DNA of 43,051 bases from Hydrogenophilales bacterium (GTDB taxonomy: Bacteria > Pseudomonadota > Gammaproteobacteria > Burkholderiales > Thiobacteraceae). The stretch spans positions 1-43,051 of the forward strand of contig JACRIU010000100.1 of the NCBI GenBank assembly GCA_016235775.1, read 5' to 3'. Positions 13,025-20,019 of this stretch are shown here, piece by piece; within the stretch, counting starts at the first letter, position 1; the number at the start of each line of letters is the position of its first letter. The translations under genes and the position numbers were made by a program. Under the pieces are notes generated by a model, which saw only the letters and a program-made list of their open reading frames with translations, did no database searches and was not told the origin of the DNA.

Positions 13025-14728
13025 ATGGCCCGGCCTGAGAAAGTCCGCCTGGGCGAGATACTCGTCGGCCAAAAATTCATCTCGGAAGAACAGCTTAAGC
13101 TCGCGCTCGAGGAGCAGAAACGCACCGGGCGCAAGCTGGGGCGATTCCTGGTCGAGCAAGGCTATGTGACCGAAGAACAGATATCGGAAGCCATCGCCAA
13201 GCAGCTCAACATTCCCTTCATCAACCTGAAATACTACAACCTCAAGCCGGAAATCGTGCGCTTGCTGCCGGAAACCCAGGCCCGGCGCTTCCGCGCGGTG
13301 GTGATGGAGCAAAAAGCTGGCGGCGTGCTGGTCGGCATGGCGGATCCGACCGATCTCTTCGCCTATGACGAGATCGCGCGCATCGTAAAGCACGACATCA
13401 ACCTGGCGGTGGTGAACGAAACCTTGCTGATGGCCGCCATCGACCGCTTCTATCGCCGTACCGAGGAAATATCCGATCTGGCGCATGAGTTGGAAGAAGA
13501 CCTGGGCGAAACCGCCGTCGATTTCGGCACGCTGGGGCTGAATCAGAATCTGGAAGACGCGCCGGTGGTCAAATTGCTGCAATCGGTGTTCGAGGATGCG
13601 GCGCAGATTCGCGCCTCCGACGTCCACATCGAGCCGCAGGAAGCCCGTTTGCAAATCCGTTTTCGCATCGACGGCGTGCTGCACATGCAGACTGAGGCCG
13701 ATCCCAAGATCGCCACCGCGCTCGCTTTGCGCCTCAAACTCATGTCGGGCCTGGATATCTCGGAGAAGCGCCTGCCGCAGGATGGCCGCTTCAATGTGAA
13801 GCTGAAAAATCAGTCGATCGACGTGCGCATTTCCACCATGCCGACGCAGCATGGCGAATCGGTCGTCATGCGTTTGCTCTCGCAAAGTTCTGGCGCATTA
13901 GGCCTCGACCGGCTCGGTTTCCCGCCGGATATGCTGAAGCGTTTTCGCGAGCTGTTTTCCCGCCCGCACGGCATGGTGCTGGTGACCGGCCCTACCGGCA
14001 GCGGCAAAACCACGACGCTGTATTCCGTGCTGTCCGAACTGAATTCGGTCGAGACCAAAATCATCACCGTGGAAGACCCGGTGGAATACCGCCTGCCCGG
14101 CATCAACCAGGTGCAGGTGAATGAAAAGATCGACCTCACATTCTCGCGCGTGTTGCGCTCCGCGCTGCGGCAAGATCCGGACATCATGCTGATCGGCGAG
14201 ATGCGCGATCAAGAGACCGCGCAAATCGCCATGCGCGCCGCCATCACCGGCCACATGGTGCTCTCGACCTTGCACACCAACGATGCGGTCAGCACGCCGA
14301 TCCGCCTGCTCGACATGGGCGTGCCGCGCTACATGGTGGCGATGTCGATCCAGGCGGTGCTGGCGCAGCGCCTGGTGCGCATGGTGTGCGAGAGCTGCGC
14401 CGCCGACTACGCCCCGCTGCCCTCGGAACTGACTTGGTTGAGCCTGGAGATCGGCGAGCAAGCGAAAACCCGCCGCTACGTGCAAGGCCGCGGCTGCTCG
14501 CAATGCAACGGCACCGGCTTCGCGGGCCGCATCGGCGTATACGAAATGATGGAAATGACCGCACCCCTGGCCGAAGCCGTCAACCACCACGACCCCAACC
14601 ACTTCATCAAACTCGCGCGCCAATCCATGGCCGGCTGGTCATTGCGCCGCCATGCGGTCACGCTCGCGGTGAACGGCAAAACCACCGTGGCGGAAGCGAT
14701 GCGGGTGAGCAATGTGGCGGAGGAATAA
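13025..14728 (+). CDS. mshE: MSHA pilus assembly ATPase MshE
   Basis: A 567-residue GspE/PilB-type extension ATPase that powers pilin polymerisation at the inner membrane. The N-terminal MshEN domain carries two 24-residue motifs of the kind that bind cyclic di-GMP: one from residue 8 (RLGEILVGQ...) and one from residue 37 (KLGRFLVEQGYV...). The ATPase core shows Walker A GPTGSGKTT (322-330), an Asp box, Walker B DIMLIGE with Glu392, the His box ending LSTLHTNDA, and the zinc tetracysteine motif (Cys455, Cys458, Cys491, Cys494). The ATG at 13025 follows TGGAATGAG. It opens the MSHA locus, so pilus extension is probably controlled by cyclic di-GMP, as shown for Vibrio MshE. Confidence 0.97.
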   Translation: MARPEKVRLGEILVGQKFISEEQLKLALEEQKRTGRKLGRFLVEQGYVTEEQISEAIAKQLNIPFINLKYYNLKPEIVRLLPETQARRFRAVVMEQKAGGVLVGMADPTDLFAYDEIARIVKHDINLAVVNETLLMAAIDRFYRRTEEISDLAHELEEDLGETAVDFGTLGLNQNLEDAPVVKLLQSVFEDAAQIRASDVHIEPQEARLQIRFRIDGVLHMQTEADPKIATALALRLKLMSGLDISEKRLPQDGRFNVKLKNQSIDVRISTMPTQHGESVVMRLLSQSSGALGLDRLGFPPDMLKRFRELFSRPHGMVLVTGPTGSGKTTTLYSVLSELNSVETKIITVEDPVEYRLPGINQVQVNEKIDLTFSRVLRSALRQDPDIMLIGEMRDQETAQIAMRAAITGHMVLSTLHTNDAVSTPIRLLDMGVPRYMVAMSIQAVLAQRLVRMVCESCAADYAPLPSELTWLSLEIGEQAKTRRYVQGRGCSQCNGTGFAGRIGVYEMMEMTAPLAEAVNHHDPNHFIKLARQSMAGWSLRRHAVTLAVNGKTTVAEAMRVSNVAEE

Positions 14729-14743
14729 TTTATGAAAATCTAT

Positions 14744-14876
14744 TTGCCACAGAGGTCACAGAGGACACAGAGGAAATACAGTGGTTTTATCGGAATACCG
14801 TCCTCACCCAAAGGATGTGCCACGAATCATGAGTCTGACATGCTTTTCTCTGTGTGCTCTGTGACCTCTGTGGCAA
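14744..14876. repeat. CACAGAG inverted-repeat element, copy 1
   Basis: The left arm reads TTGCCACAGAGGTCACAGAG and continues in 9-bp CACAGAGGN units to 14776. The right arm (14844-14876) is its near-perfect reverse complement, giving a stem of about 33 bp around 67 bases. It occupies almost the whole mshE-mshG gap. A second copy is at 32475-32558. Small size, long terminal inverted repeats and no coding capacity suggest a MITE-like element. Confidence 0.85.
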
Positions 14877-14911
14877 GATTTTTTTGGAAGTTTAAAAAGG
14901 TTTAAAAGACC

Positions 14912-16141
14912 ATGCCCACTTTTGCTTACAAAGGCCGCAACCCGCGCGGCGAGTTGGTGCAAGGAGTGCTTGAAAGCGCCGACTCGAGCGCCGTCGCCAG
15001 TCAGCTCTTTAACAACAGCATTACGCCGATCGAAATCAATCTCGCGCCGGCGGCGAAAAAGCTCCTGACCGGCGGCTGGCTGGATAAGCTGCTGGAGCAG
15101 AAGGTCGGCGCCGTCGATGTACTGATGTTCAGCCGCCAGATGCATACCCTGTTGCGCGCCGGGGTGCCAATCTTGCGTTCGCTGGCGGGCTTGCAGGAAT
15201 CGACCGGCAACAAAACATTCGCCAAGGTGATTCAAGAGCTGCGCGACAGTCTGGATGCGGGGCGCGAGCTTTCCGCCGCGATGCGCCGGAGCGGGCAAGT
15301 GTTCACCCCGTTTTACGTCAGCATGGTGCGCGTGGGCGAGCTCACCGGCCGGCTGGAGGAGATTTTCCTGCGGCTGTTTCATCACTTGGATTTCGACCGC
15401 CACACGCGCGAGCAGATCAAGGCCGCGCTGCGTTACCCCATGTTCGTGGTGATCGCCGTCATCGCCGCGCTGGTCGTGATCAATATTTTCGTCATCCCGG
15501 CCTTCGCCAAAGTGTATGCCGGGTTCAAGGCCGAGCTGCCGCTGCTGACCAAAATTCTCATCGCCAGCTCCAACTTCATGCTGAGCTACTGGCCCTTGAT
15601 GCTGGCGGCGACGGTGGGGGCGGTAATCGGGTTTCGCCTGTATACCCAAAGCCAGAACGGCAAATATAAATGGGATAAATTCAAGCTGCACATTCCCATC
15701 GTGGGCGATATCGTGAAAAAGGCCACGCTCGCCCGTTTCGCGCGCAGCTTGTCCTTGGCGGCGAAAAGCGGCGTGCCGATCGTGCAGGGGCTCACCGTCG
15801 TATCGCAAGTAGTGGACAACGACTACATCGCCCAGCGCATCACGCAAATGCGCGACAGCGTGGAGCGCGGCGAAACCATCTTGCGCGCCGCCGTCGCCAG
15901 CGGGGTATTCACCCCCGTGGTATTGCAAATGGTCGCCGTGGGCGAAGAAACCGGCGCCATCGACGAGTTGATGGATGAGATCGCCGACATGTACGACCGC
16001 GAGGTGGAATACCAGGTGAAAAACCTCTCGGCGCAGATCGAGCCGATCCTGATCGTGTTCATCGGCGTGATCGTGCTGATCCTGGCGCTGGGCGTGTTCC
16101 TGCCGATCTGGGATCTGGGCTCGGTGGCGTTGAAAAAATGA
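14912..16141 (+). CDS. mshG: MSHA inner-membrane platform protein MshG
   Basis: A 409-residue GspF/PilC-family platform protein. It contains two T2SSF domains (about residues 70-195 and 270-400), each ending in hydrophobic helices; membrane segments are seen around residues 170-195, 220-242 and 375-400. Conserved stretches include RQMHTLLRAGVPILRSLAGL in the first domain and ARSLSLAAKSGVPIVQGLT with VAVGEETGAIDELM in the second. It is expected to sit in the inner membrane and couple MshE to pilin insertion. It is separated from mshE by a CACAGAG repeat, and its stop overlaps the next start in ATGA (16138-16141). Confidence 0.95.
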   Translation: MPTFAYKGRNPRGELVQGVLESADSSAVASQLFNNSITPIEINLAPAAKKLLTGGWLDKLLEQKVGAVDVLMFSRQMHTLLRAGVPILRSLAGLQESTGNKTFAKVIQELRDSLDAGRELSAAMRRSGQVFTPFYVSMVRVGELTGRLEEIFLRLFHHLDFDRHTREQIKAALRYPMFVVIAVIAALVVINIFVIPAFAKVYAGFKAELPLLTKILIASSNFMLSYWPLMLAATVGAVIGFRLYTQSQNGKYKWDKFKLHIPIVGDIVKKATLARFARSLSLAAKSGVPIVQGLTVVSQVVDNDYIAQRITQMRDSVERGETILRAAVASGVFTPVVLQMVAVGEETGAIDELMDEIADMYDREVEYQVKNLSAQIEPILIVFIGVIVLILALGVFLPIWDLGSVALKK

Positions 16142-16659
16142 GCGTGAGGCGCGTACACGGCTTCACCTTAATCGAGTTCCTGGTGGTGATCATCATCATC
16201 AGCACCCTGGGTGCAGTGTTGTTGGACCGGATGTTGTTTTACCAGGAGGCGGCCGAAAAAGCGGCGATGGAGCAAATGGCGGGCACGCTGCGCAGCGCCC
16301 TGCACTTGCAGATCGCCGACAAGCTGATCAAGGGCAAGACCCAGGCAATCCTGGGTCTGGTCGAAGACAACCCGATGGACTGGCTGGCCGAGCAGCCGGG
16401 GAATTACGTGGGTGAGCGTTTTGCCCCGGAGGTGGGCGAGGTAGCCAAGGGCAACTGGTATTTCGACCTGAAAGACCGGCAATTGGTCTATGTCATATCG
16501 CGCGGTGGGCATTTCGCGCCGAATAAGCAAGGGCGCAAAGAAGTGCGCTATGCAGTGCGGCTGGTGCACGCGCGGGCTCAAGCGGGCCGGGATGATGCCG
16601 ATAAACAAGAGATTAACGGCGTGATTCTGGCCCTGGCGGAACCGTATCACTGGTTCTGA
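16138..16659 (+). CDS. Pilin-like protein in the MshF/MshB position
   Basis: A 173-residue product with a type IV prepilin signal: a short basic leader, then HGFTLIEFLVVIIIISTLGAVLL, cleaved after Gly8, with Glu at position +5 of the mature chain. The rest is soluble, with a helix continuing into EAAEKAAMEQMAGTLRSALH and a compact beta-containing domain including NPMDWLAEQPGNYVG. It overlaps mshG by four bases, so it is translationally coupled. By position it corresponds to mshF or mshB. The NPMDW region resembles what I recall of MshF-type proteins in this group, but that is from memory. No separate mshB is found. Confidence 0.75.
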   Translation: MSVRRVHGFTLIEFLVVIIIISTLGAVLLDRMLFYQEAAEKAAMEQMAGTLRSALHLQIADKLIKGKTQAILGLVEDNPMDWLAEQPGNYVGERFAPEVGEVAKGNWYFDLKDRQLVYVISRGGHFAPNKQGRKEVRYAVRLVHARAQAGRDDADKQEINGVILALAEPYHWF

Positions 16660-16804
16660 GGCAATGCGGATGCTTGCGGGCACGCTAATTGCTGTGTTGT
16701 GTGGAAAGGGTTTAGCAGGCTGTTGAAAGGGCGGTTGCGCCGACTAGCGCGTTTTCACCAGTCTGTTGGACGAATTTTTAAATGTGTTACCGAAGGAGAC
16801 AGAA

Positions 16805-17239
16805 ATGCGAAACCAACGTGGTTTTACTTTGATTGAGTTGATTGTGGTGATTGTGATCTTGGGGATTTTGGCGGCGACGGCCTTGCCAAAATTCATCGAC
16901 GTGCAGCAGGATGCGCGGTTGGCTAAAGCACAAGGTGCGGTAGCGGCTATCAAGTCGGCCACGGCACTGGCGCATGCGGCCTTCTTGGTGACAGGCAGCA
17001 GCGTGGTGCCCATCGAGGGCACTAACTACACGCTGACATTTGGCTATCCCGATGCAACTGACATCGCCACGCTGGCGGGGATCGCCGGGAGCGATTACAA
17101 CGTGCCTGTTGCCGGCGCGACCGCGATCACCATTAGTACTGATACGGGGCATACAAATTGTAGTGTGACCTATACCGAACCTGCCTCCCTGGGACCGGCG
17201 CCTAGCATTACGGTGACCGCGACCCGGGCTAACTGTTAA
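16805..17239 (+). CDS. mshA: MSHA major pilin MshA
   Basis: A 144-residue type IVa-like pilin. The leader is MRNQRG and the mature protein starts FTLIELIVVIVILGILAATA, with Glu5, followed by ALPKFIDVQQDARLAKAQG, typical of MshA and MshB. Two cysteines near the C-terminus (TNCSVTY and the final Cys) can form the disulfide-bounded D-region. Start chosen: ATG at 16805 with AAGGAG (16793-16798) at ideal spacing, rather than the upstream ATG at 16766. The strong ribosome site and a 145-base gap before it fit a highly expressed major subunit. A weak CGCGC/GCGCG hairpin after the stop might reduce read-through into mshC. Confidence 0.92.
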   Translation: MRNQRGFTLIELIVVIVILGILAATALPKFIDVQQDARLAKAQGAVAAIKSATALAHAAFLVTGSSVVPIEGTNYTLTFGYPDATDIATLAGIAGSDYNVPVAGATAITISTDTGHTNCSVTYTEPASLGPAPSITVTATRANC

Positions 17240-17319
17240 CCGCCATCTTGAATCGCGGCGCGCTGTTTTCGGCGCGACCGATAGATGGGTAAGTTTTATT
17301 TTTGATATGAGAGACGCTT

Positions 17320-17772
17320 GTGCGAAAAACCGGCTTTACACTGGTTGAGCTGATCGTCGTCATCGTCCTGGTCGGTATCGTGGCGCTCATTGCAGCGCCA
17401 CGTTTTTTTTCGCAACCGGCCTTTGATGCGGCGCGCTTTCACGATGCGGCGATCAGCGCCATTCGTTACGGACAGAAAGTGGCGGTGGCGCAGCGCAGGG
17501 ATGTGTTTGTAGTGACGAGTGCGAGCACGGTGGCCTTGTGCTACGACGCAGGATGTACGACCCCCTCCAACAGGTTAAAAATCCCAGGCAGCGACGACTA
17601 TTTTGAAGTGAACATCCCATCGGGCATCGGCATCACTATTGCTAGCTTTAACTTCAACAGCCTGGGTCAGCCCATACCCAATGCGGAAACGATTTTAAAC
17701 ATCAGCGGCGATGTCGCGGCGCGCCAGATCGTGGTGGAGCGGGAGACCGGCTATGTCCACAAGCAACCGTAG
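17320..17772 (+). CDS. mshC: Minor pilin MshC
   Basis: A 150-residue minor pilin of the GspH/MshC kind. The GTG start at 17320 gives the leader MRKTG and a mature N-terminus FTLVELIVVIVLVGIVALIA with Glu at +5. ALCYDAGC supplies a close cysteine pair. The globular part (PRFFSQPAFDAARFHDAAISA...YGQKVAVAQRRDV) is typical of MshC, which is thought to act in priming of the pilus tip. The stop codon TAG (17770-17772) is part of a GTAG-headed REP palindrome, so the natural end of the gene may have been replaced by the repeat. A run of eight T residues is at 17403-17410. Confidence 0.9.
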   Translation: MRKTGFTLVELIVVIVLVGIVALIAAPRFFSQPAFDAARFHDAAISAIRYGQKVAVAQRRDVFVVTSASTVALCYDAGCTTPSNRLKIPGSDDYFEVNIPSGIGITIASFNFNSLGQPIPNAETILNISGDVAARQIVVERETGYVHKQP

Positions 17773-18292
17773 GGGCGAGGCACGCCCCGCCCGTCGCCGC
17801 TTACATGTAGGGGCGAGGCATGCCTCGCCCGCAGGGCTGCGCGGCTTCAGCCTGATCGAAGTGATCGTATTCATCATGATCGTGAGCATCGCCCTGGCGG
17901 GTGTGCTGTCGGCGATGAACTTCACCACCCAGCACAGCGCCGATCCGCTGGTGCGCAAGCAGGCGATCGCGGTGGCGGAGTCGTTGCTGGAGGAGGTGGC
18001 GCTGCACGATTTTGCCAATCCATCGGGTGGATTCAGCGGCGCGGCAACCCAGGCAAATCGGCAATCTTTCGACGATATTGGCGATTACAACAACTTCACG
18101 ACGAGCGGCATCTATACCATCGACGGTACGCAGATTTCCGGCCTGACTGGCTACAACGTGAGTGTGACTGTGGTGGGCAGTGTTTTGAGCGGTATTCCGG
18201 TCACTGGTGCCAGCCTGATCACCGTGACCGTGACCGGCCCGGATAACGTCAGCGTGGTGTTGGCGGGCTATCGGACTGCGTATGGACCATAA
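17753..18292 (+). CDS. mshD: Minor pilin MshD with a repeat-encoded leader
   Basis: A 179-residue minor pilin if started at ATG 17753. The prepilin signal RGFSLIEVIVFIMIVSIALA begins at residue 30, with cleavage after Gly31 and Glu at +5. The body matches MshD: QHSADPLVRKQAIAVAESLLEEVALHDF near the N-terminus and a threonine- and valine-rich C-terminal domain. The 31-residue leader is unusually long for this pilin class, and about 20 of its residues are translated from two REP palindromes. A GTG at 17807 or another internal start could give a shorter leader. The gene overlaps mshC by 20 bases. The reading frame is intact, so I keep it as a functional gene. Confidence 0.85.
   Translation: MSTSNRRGEARPARRRLHVGARHASPAGLRGFSLIEVIVFIMIVSIALAGVLSAMNFTTQHSADPLVRKQAIAVAESLLEEVALHDFANPSGGFSGAATQANRQSFDDIGDYNNFTTSGIYTIDGTQISGLTGYNVSVTVVGSVLSGIPVTGASLITVTVTGPDNVSVVLAGYRTAYGP
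17769..17830. repeat. Two GTAG-headed REP palindromes in direct orientation
   Basis: Copy one (17769-17792) is GTAG plus GGGCGAGGCACGCCCCGCCC, a slightly imperfect palindrome. Copy two (17807-17830) is GTAG plus the perfect palindrome GGGCGAGGCATGCCTCGCCC, identical to 5470-5493. They overlap the end of mshC and are translated within the start of mshD, an unusual place for REP elements. Confidence 0.85.
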
Positions 18293-18296
18293 TCGC

Positions 18297-18600
18297 CAGG
18301 CGCGCACAACACTCCCTCTCCCTCGATGGGAGAGGGTCGGGGAGAGGGTGAAAGCGCTTCGCTCCACCCTCCCCCCCATAAGCGCTAACCTATCCTGTTC
18401 CTCCCCCTTCAAGGGGGAGGTTAGGTGGGGGATGGGGTTGCTTCACATGGGATATAACCCCATCCCCACCCCAGCCCTCCACCCGCAAGGAGTACGCCGG
18501 TGGGTGCCCCGCTGCTACGCAGCGACCCTTCCGCAGCCCTTGAAGGGGAGGGAGAAATGCGCTGGCGCACTTAAGTTAGCGCTCATGCCCGAGGGGGGAG
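18297..18600. repeat. Composite repeat block between mshD and mshO
   Basis: This 319-base gap (18293-18611) carries no gene I can support; the open frame across it is just a mshO extension. It holds CCCTCTCCC-TCGAT-GGGAGAGGG (18314-18336), CCTCCCCC-TTCAA-GGGGGAGG (18400-18420), and at 18483-18538 a diverged copy of the core of the 118-bp element, including the CGCTGC-TAC-GCAGCG hairpin. It looks like several small repeats inserted next to each other in the pilin operon. Confidence 0.75.
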
Positions 18601-18611
18601 GGAGAAACGCC

Positions 18612-19451
18612 ATGCGATCTCGCGGCTTCACCCTGATCGAGATGATCGTCGTGATCGTGCTCACCAGCATCATCGCCTCGGCGGTGGCGGTGTTTATCAA
18701 GCTCCCCATAGAGGGCTATGTCGCTACCGCGCGCCGCGCGGAGATGACCGATATCGCCGACACGGCGATACGCCGCATGGGGCGCGATTTGCGCTTGGCG
18801 TTGCCGAACAGCGTGCGGGTGACGGATGGTGGCGCGACCATTGAAATCCTGTTGACCAAAACCGGCGGGCGTTATCGAAGCGAGAGTGATACGACTGCGA
18901 CCGCTGACGCACTCAATTTTTCCGCTGCCGATACGCTGTTCGATCAATTTGGCCCACTTTCTGTTCTCACCGGACAAGCGATTACGATCAACAGCGATAG
19001 CGTGGTGATCTACAACCTCGGGCAGGGGATCACGAGCGCTGATGCGTATGCCGCTGCCGCTGACAATCGTAGCGTGATCAGGGGGCTCCCCGCCGGCGCG
19101 TTGGCGAACGAGCGGCGAATTCAGATTGATGCCAAGCAGTTCCCCTTGGAATCGCCCGGCAACCGGTTTCAAGTCATCGAGGGTCCGGTGAGTTATGTCT
19201 GCGCCAACGGCCAATTGACACGTTATTGGGGCTATCCGATTCAAGCCGCCCAGCCCACTGCCGCAGCGCTGCCAACCTTGGGCGGGGCATCCGCTTTGCT
19301 GGCGGCCAATGTGGGCGCCGGTGGCTGCGTGTTTGGCTATAACCCGGGCATCACCGCCCGCTCGGGCTTGGTCGATCTGACGCTTATCATCACCCAGGCG
19401 AACGAGTCGGTGCGTCTTTATCATGAGGTGCATGTCACGAATGTTCCGTGA
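18612..19451 (+). CDS. mshO: Minor pilin MshO
   Basis: A 279-residue minor pilin. The leader MRSRG is followed by FTLIEMIVVIVLTSIIASAV with Glu at +5, then the MshO-type continuation FIKLPIEGYVATARRAEMTDIADTAIRRMGRDLRLALPNSVRV. The large C-terminal domain contains two cysteines (SYVCANGQ and GAGGCVFGY). The ATG at 18612 is preceded by GGGAGGGAG at good spacing and follows the repeat block. Larger minor pilins of this kind resemble GspJ and PilW in layout and may form the tip complex. The stop overlaps the start of mshP by 11 bases. Confidence 0.92.
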   Translation: MRSRGFTLIEMIVVIVLTSIIASAVAVFIKLPIEGYVATARRAEMTDIADTAIRRMGRDLRLALPNSVRVTDGGATIEILLTKTGGRYRSESDTTATADALNFSAADTLFDQFGPLSVLTGQAITINSDSVVIYNLGQGITSADAYAAAADNRSVIRGLPAGALANERRIQIDAKQFPLESPGNRFQVIEGPVSYVCANGQLTRYWGYPIQAAQPTAAALPTLGGASALLAANVGAGGCVFGYNPGITARSGLVDLTLIITQANESVRLYHEVHVTNVP

Positions 19452-19905
19452 AACAGGATTCAGGATTCAGGATTCAGGATTCAGGCAAAGCGGTTTTGCG
19501 CTGGTCACGGCGATTTTTATTTTGGTGGTGCTGGCGGGATTGGGCGCGGCCATGGTGAGCATCTCGACCGCGCAGCACACGACGGTGGCCATGGATATCC
19601 AGAGCGCGCGCGCCAATCCGGCGGCGCGCGCCGGCATCGAGTGGGGGGCTTATCAGACGCTGCAAGTCGCGAATGCGTGCCCGGCCTCGCCTTCCACGCT
19701 CACTTTCGCCGGCACGCCGCTGGCCGGTTTTACCGCCACGGTGACGTGCAGTTCGACCACACATAGCGAGGGTGCGAATACCGTCACCCTGTTTGTGCTT
19801 ACCTCGATCGCGATATATGGCGCGCCATTCACGCCGGATTATGTGGCGCGCGAGGTCGGGACCCGAATCGCGCGCTGCGTCGATCCGGGTGGGGCTGCCT
19901 GTTAG
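19441..19905 (+). CDS. mshP: Pilin-like MshP with a heptamer tract at its 5' end
   Basis: A 154-residue PilX/MshP-like protein. The hydrophobic helix SGFALVTAIFILVVLAGLGA and the following STAQHTTVAMDIQSARANPAARAGIEWGAY are typical of MshP. There is no Glu at +5, as expected for this subfamily. The ATG at 19441, inside the end of mshO, is the only well-placed start; GTG at 19423 is an in-frame alternative. Residues 5-14 (TGFRIQDSGF) are encoded by four copies of CAGGATT. Because the unit is 7 bp, gaining or losing a unit would put the rest of mshP out of frame, so the gene may be phase variable. It is intact in this sequence. Confidence 0.87.
   Translation: MFRETGFRIQDSGFRQSGFALVTAIFILVVLAGLGAAMVSISTAQHTTVAMDIQSARANPAARAGIEWGAYQTLQVANACPASPSTLTFAGTPLAGFTATVTCSSTTHSEGANTVTLFVLTSIAIYGAPFTPDYVAREVGTRIARCVDPGGAAC
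19454..19485. repeat. Heptamer tract (CAGGATT x4) inside mshP
   Basis: Four perfect CAGGATT units at 19454-19481 are followed by a partial CAGG. They lie between the mshP start codon and its hydrophobic helix. I see no in-frame ATG, GTG or TTG after the tract before the helix that could bypass a frameshift. Confidence 0.92.
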
Positions 19906-20019
19906 GCGTGGATGATGGATAGGAAAAACATTATGGACGAAGCTGCGTATTCGGTGCTCGATCATTCGGGAAACGGCCAAGTTGGCGCCTCTGCGGGCAT
20001 CACTGAGCGTAGCGTTGGC

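Noticed and set aside
14744..14876. CACAGAG and heptamer repeats as a CRISPR array
   Set aside because: Units are 7-9 bp without spacers, and no cas genes are present.
17240..17319. Terminator after mshA
   Set aside because: The CGCGC/GCGCG stem is short and its T-run lies in the loop, not after the stem; at most a weak pause site.
17403..17410. Run of eight T in mshC, and another in mshI (24495-24502), as phase-variable tracts
   Set aside because: Eight bases is short for a slippage switch and both frames are intact; far weaker evidence than the mshP heptamers.
17753..18292. mshD as a pseudogene broken by repeats
   Set aside because: The frame is open from the start through both repeats into a complete pilin, so there is no disruption in this sequence.
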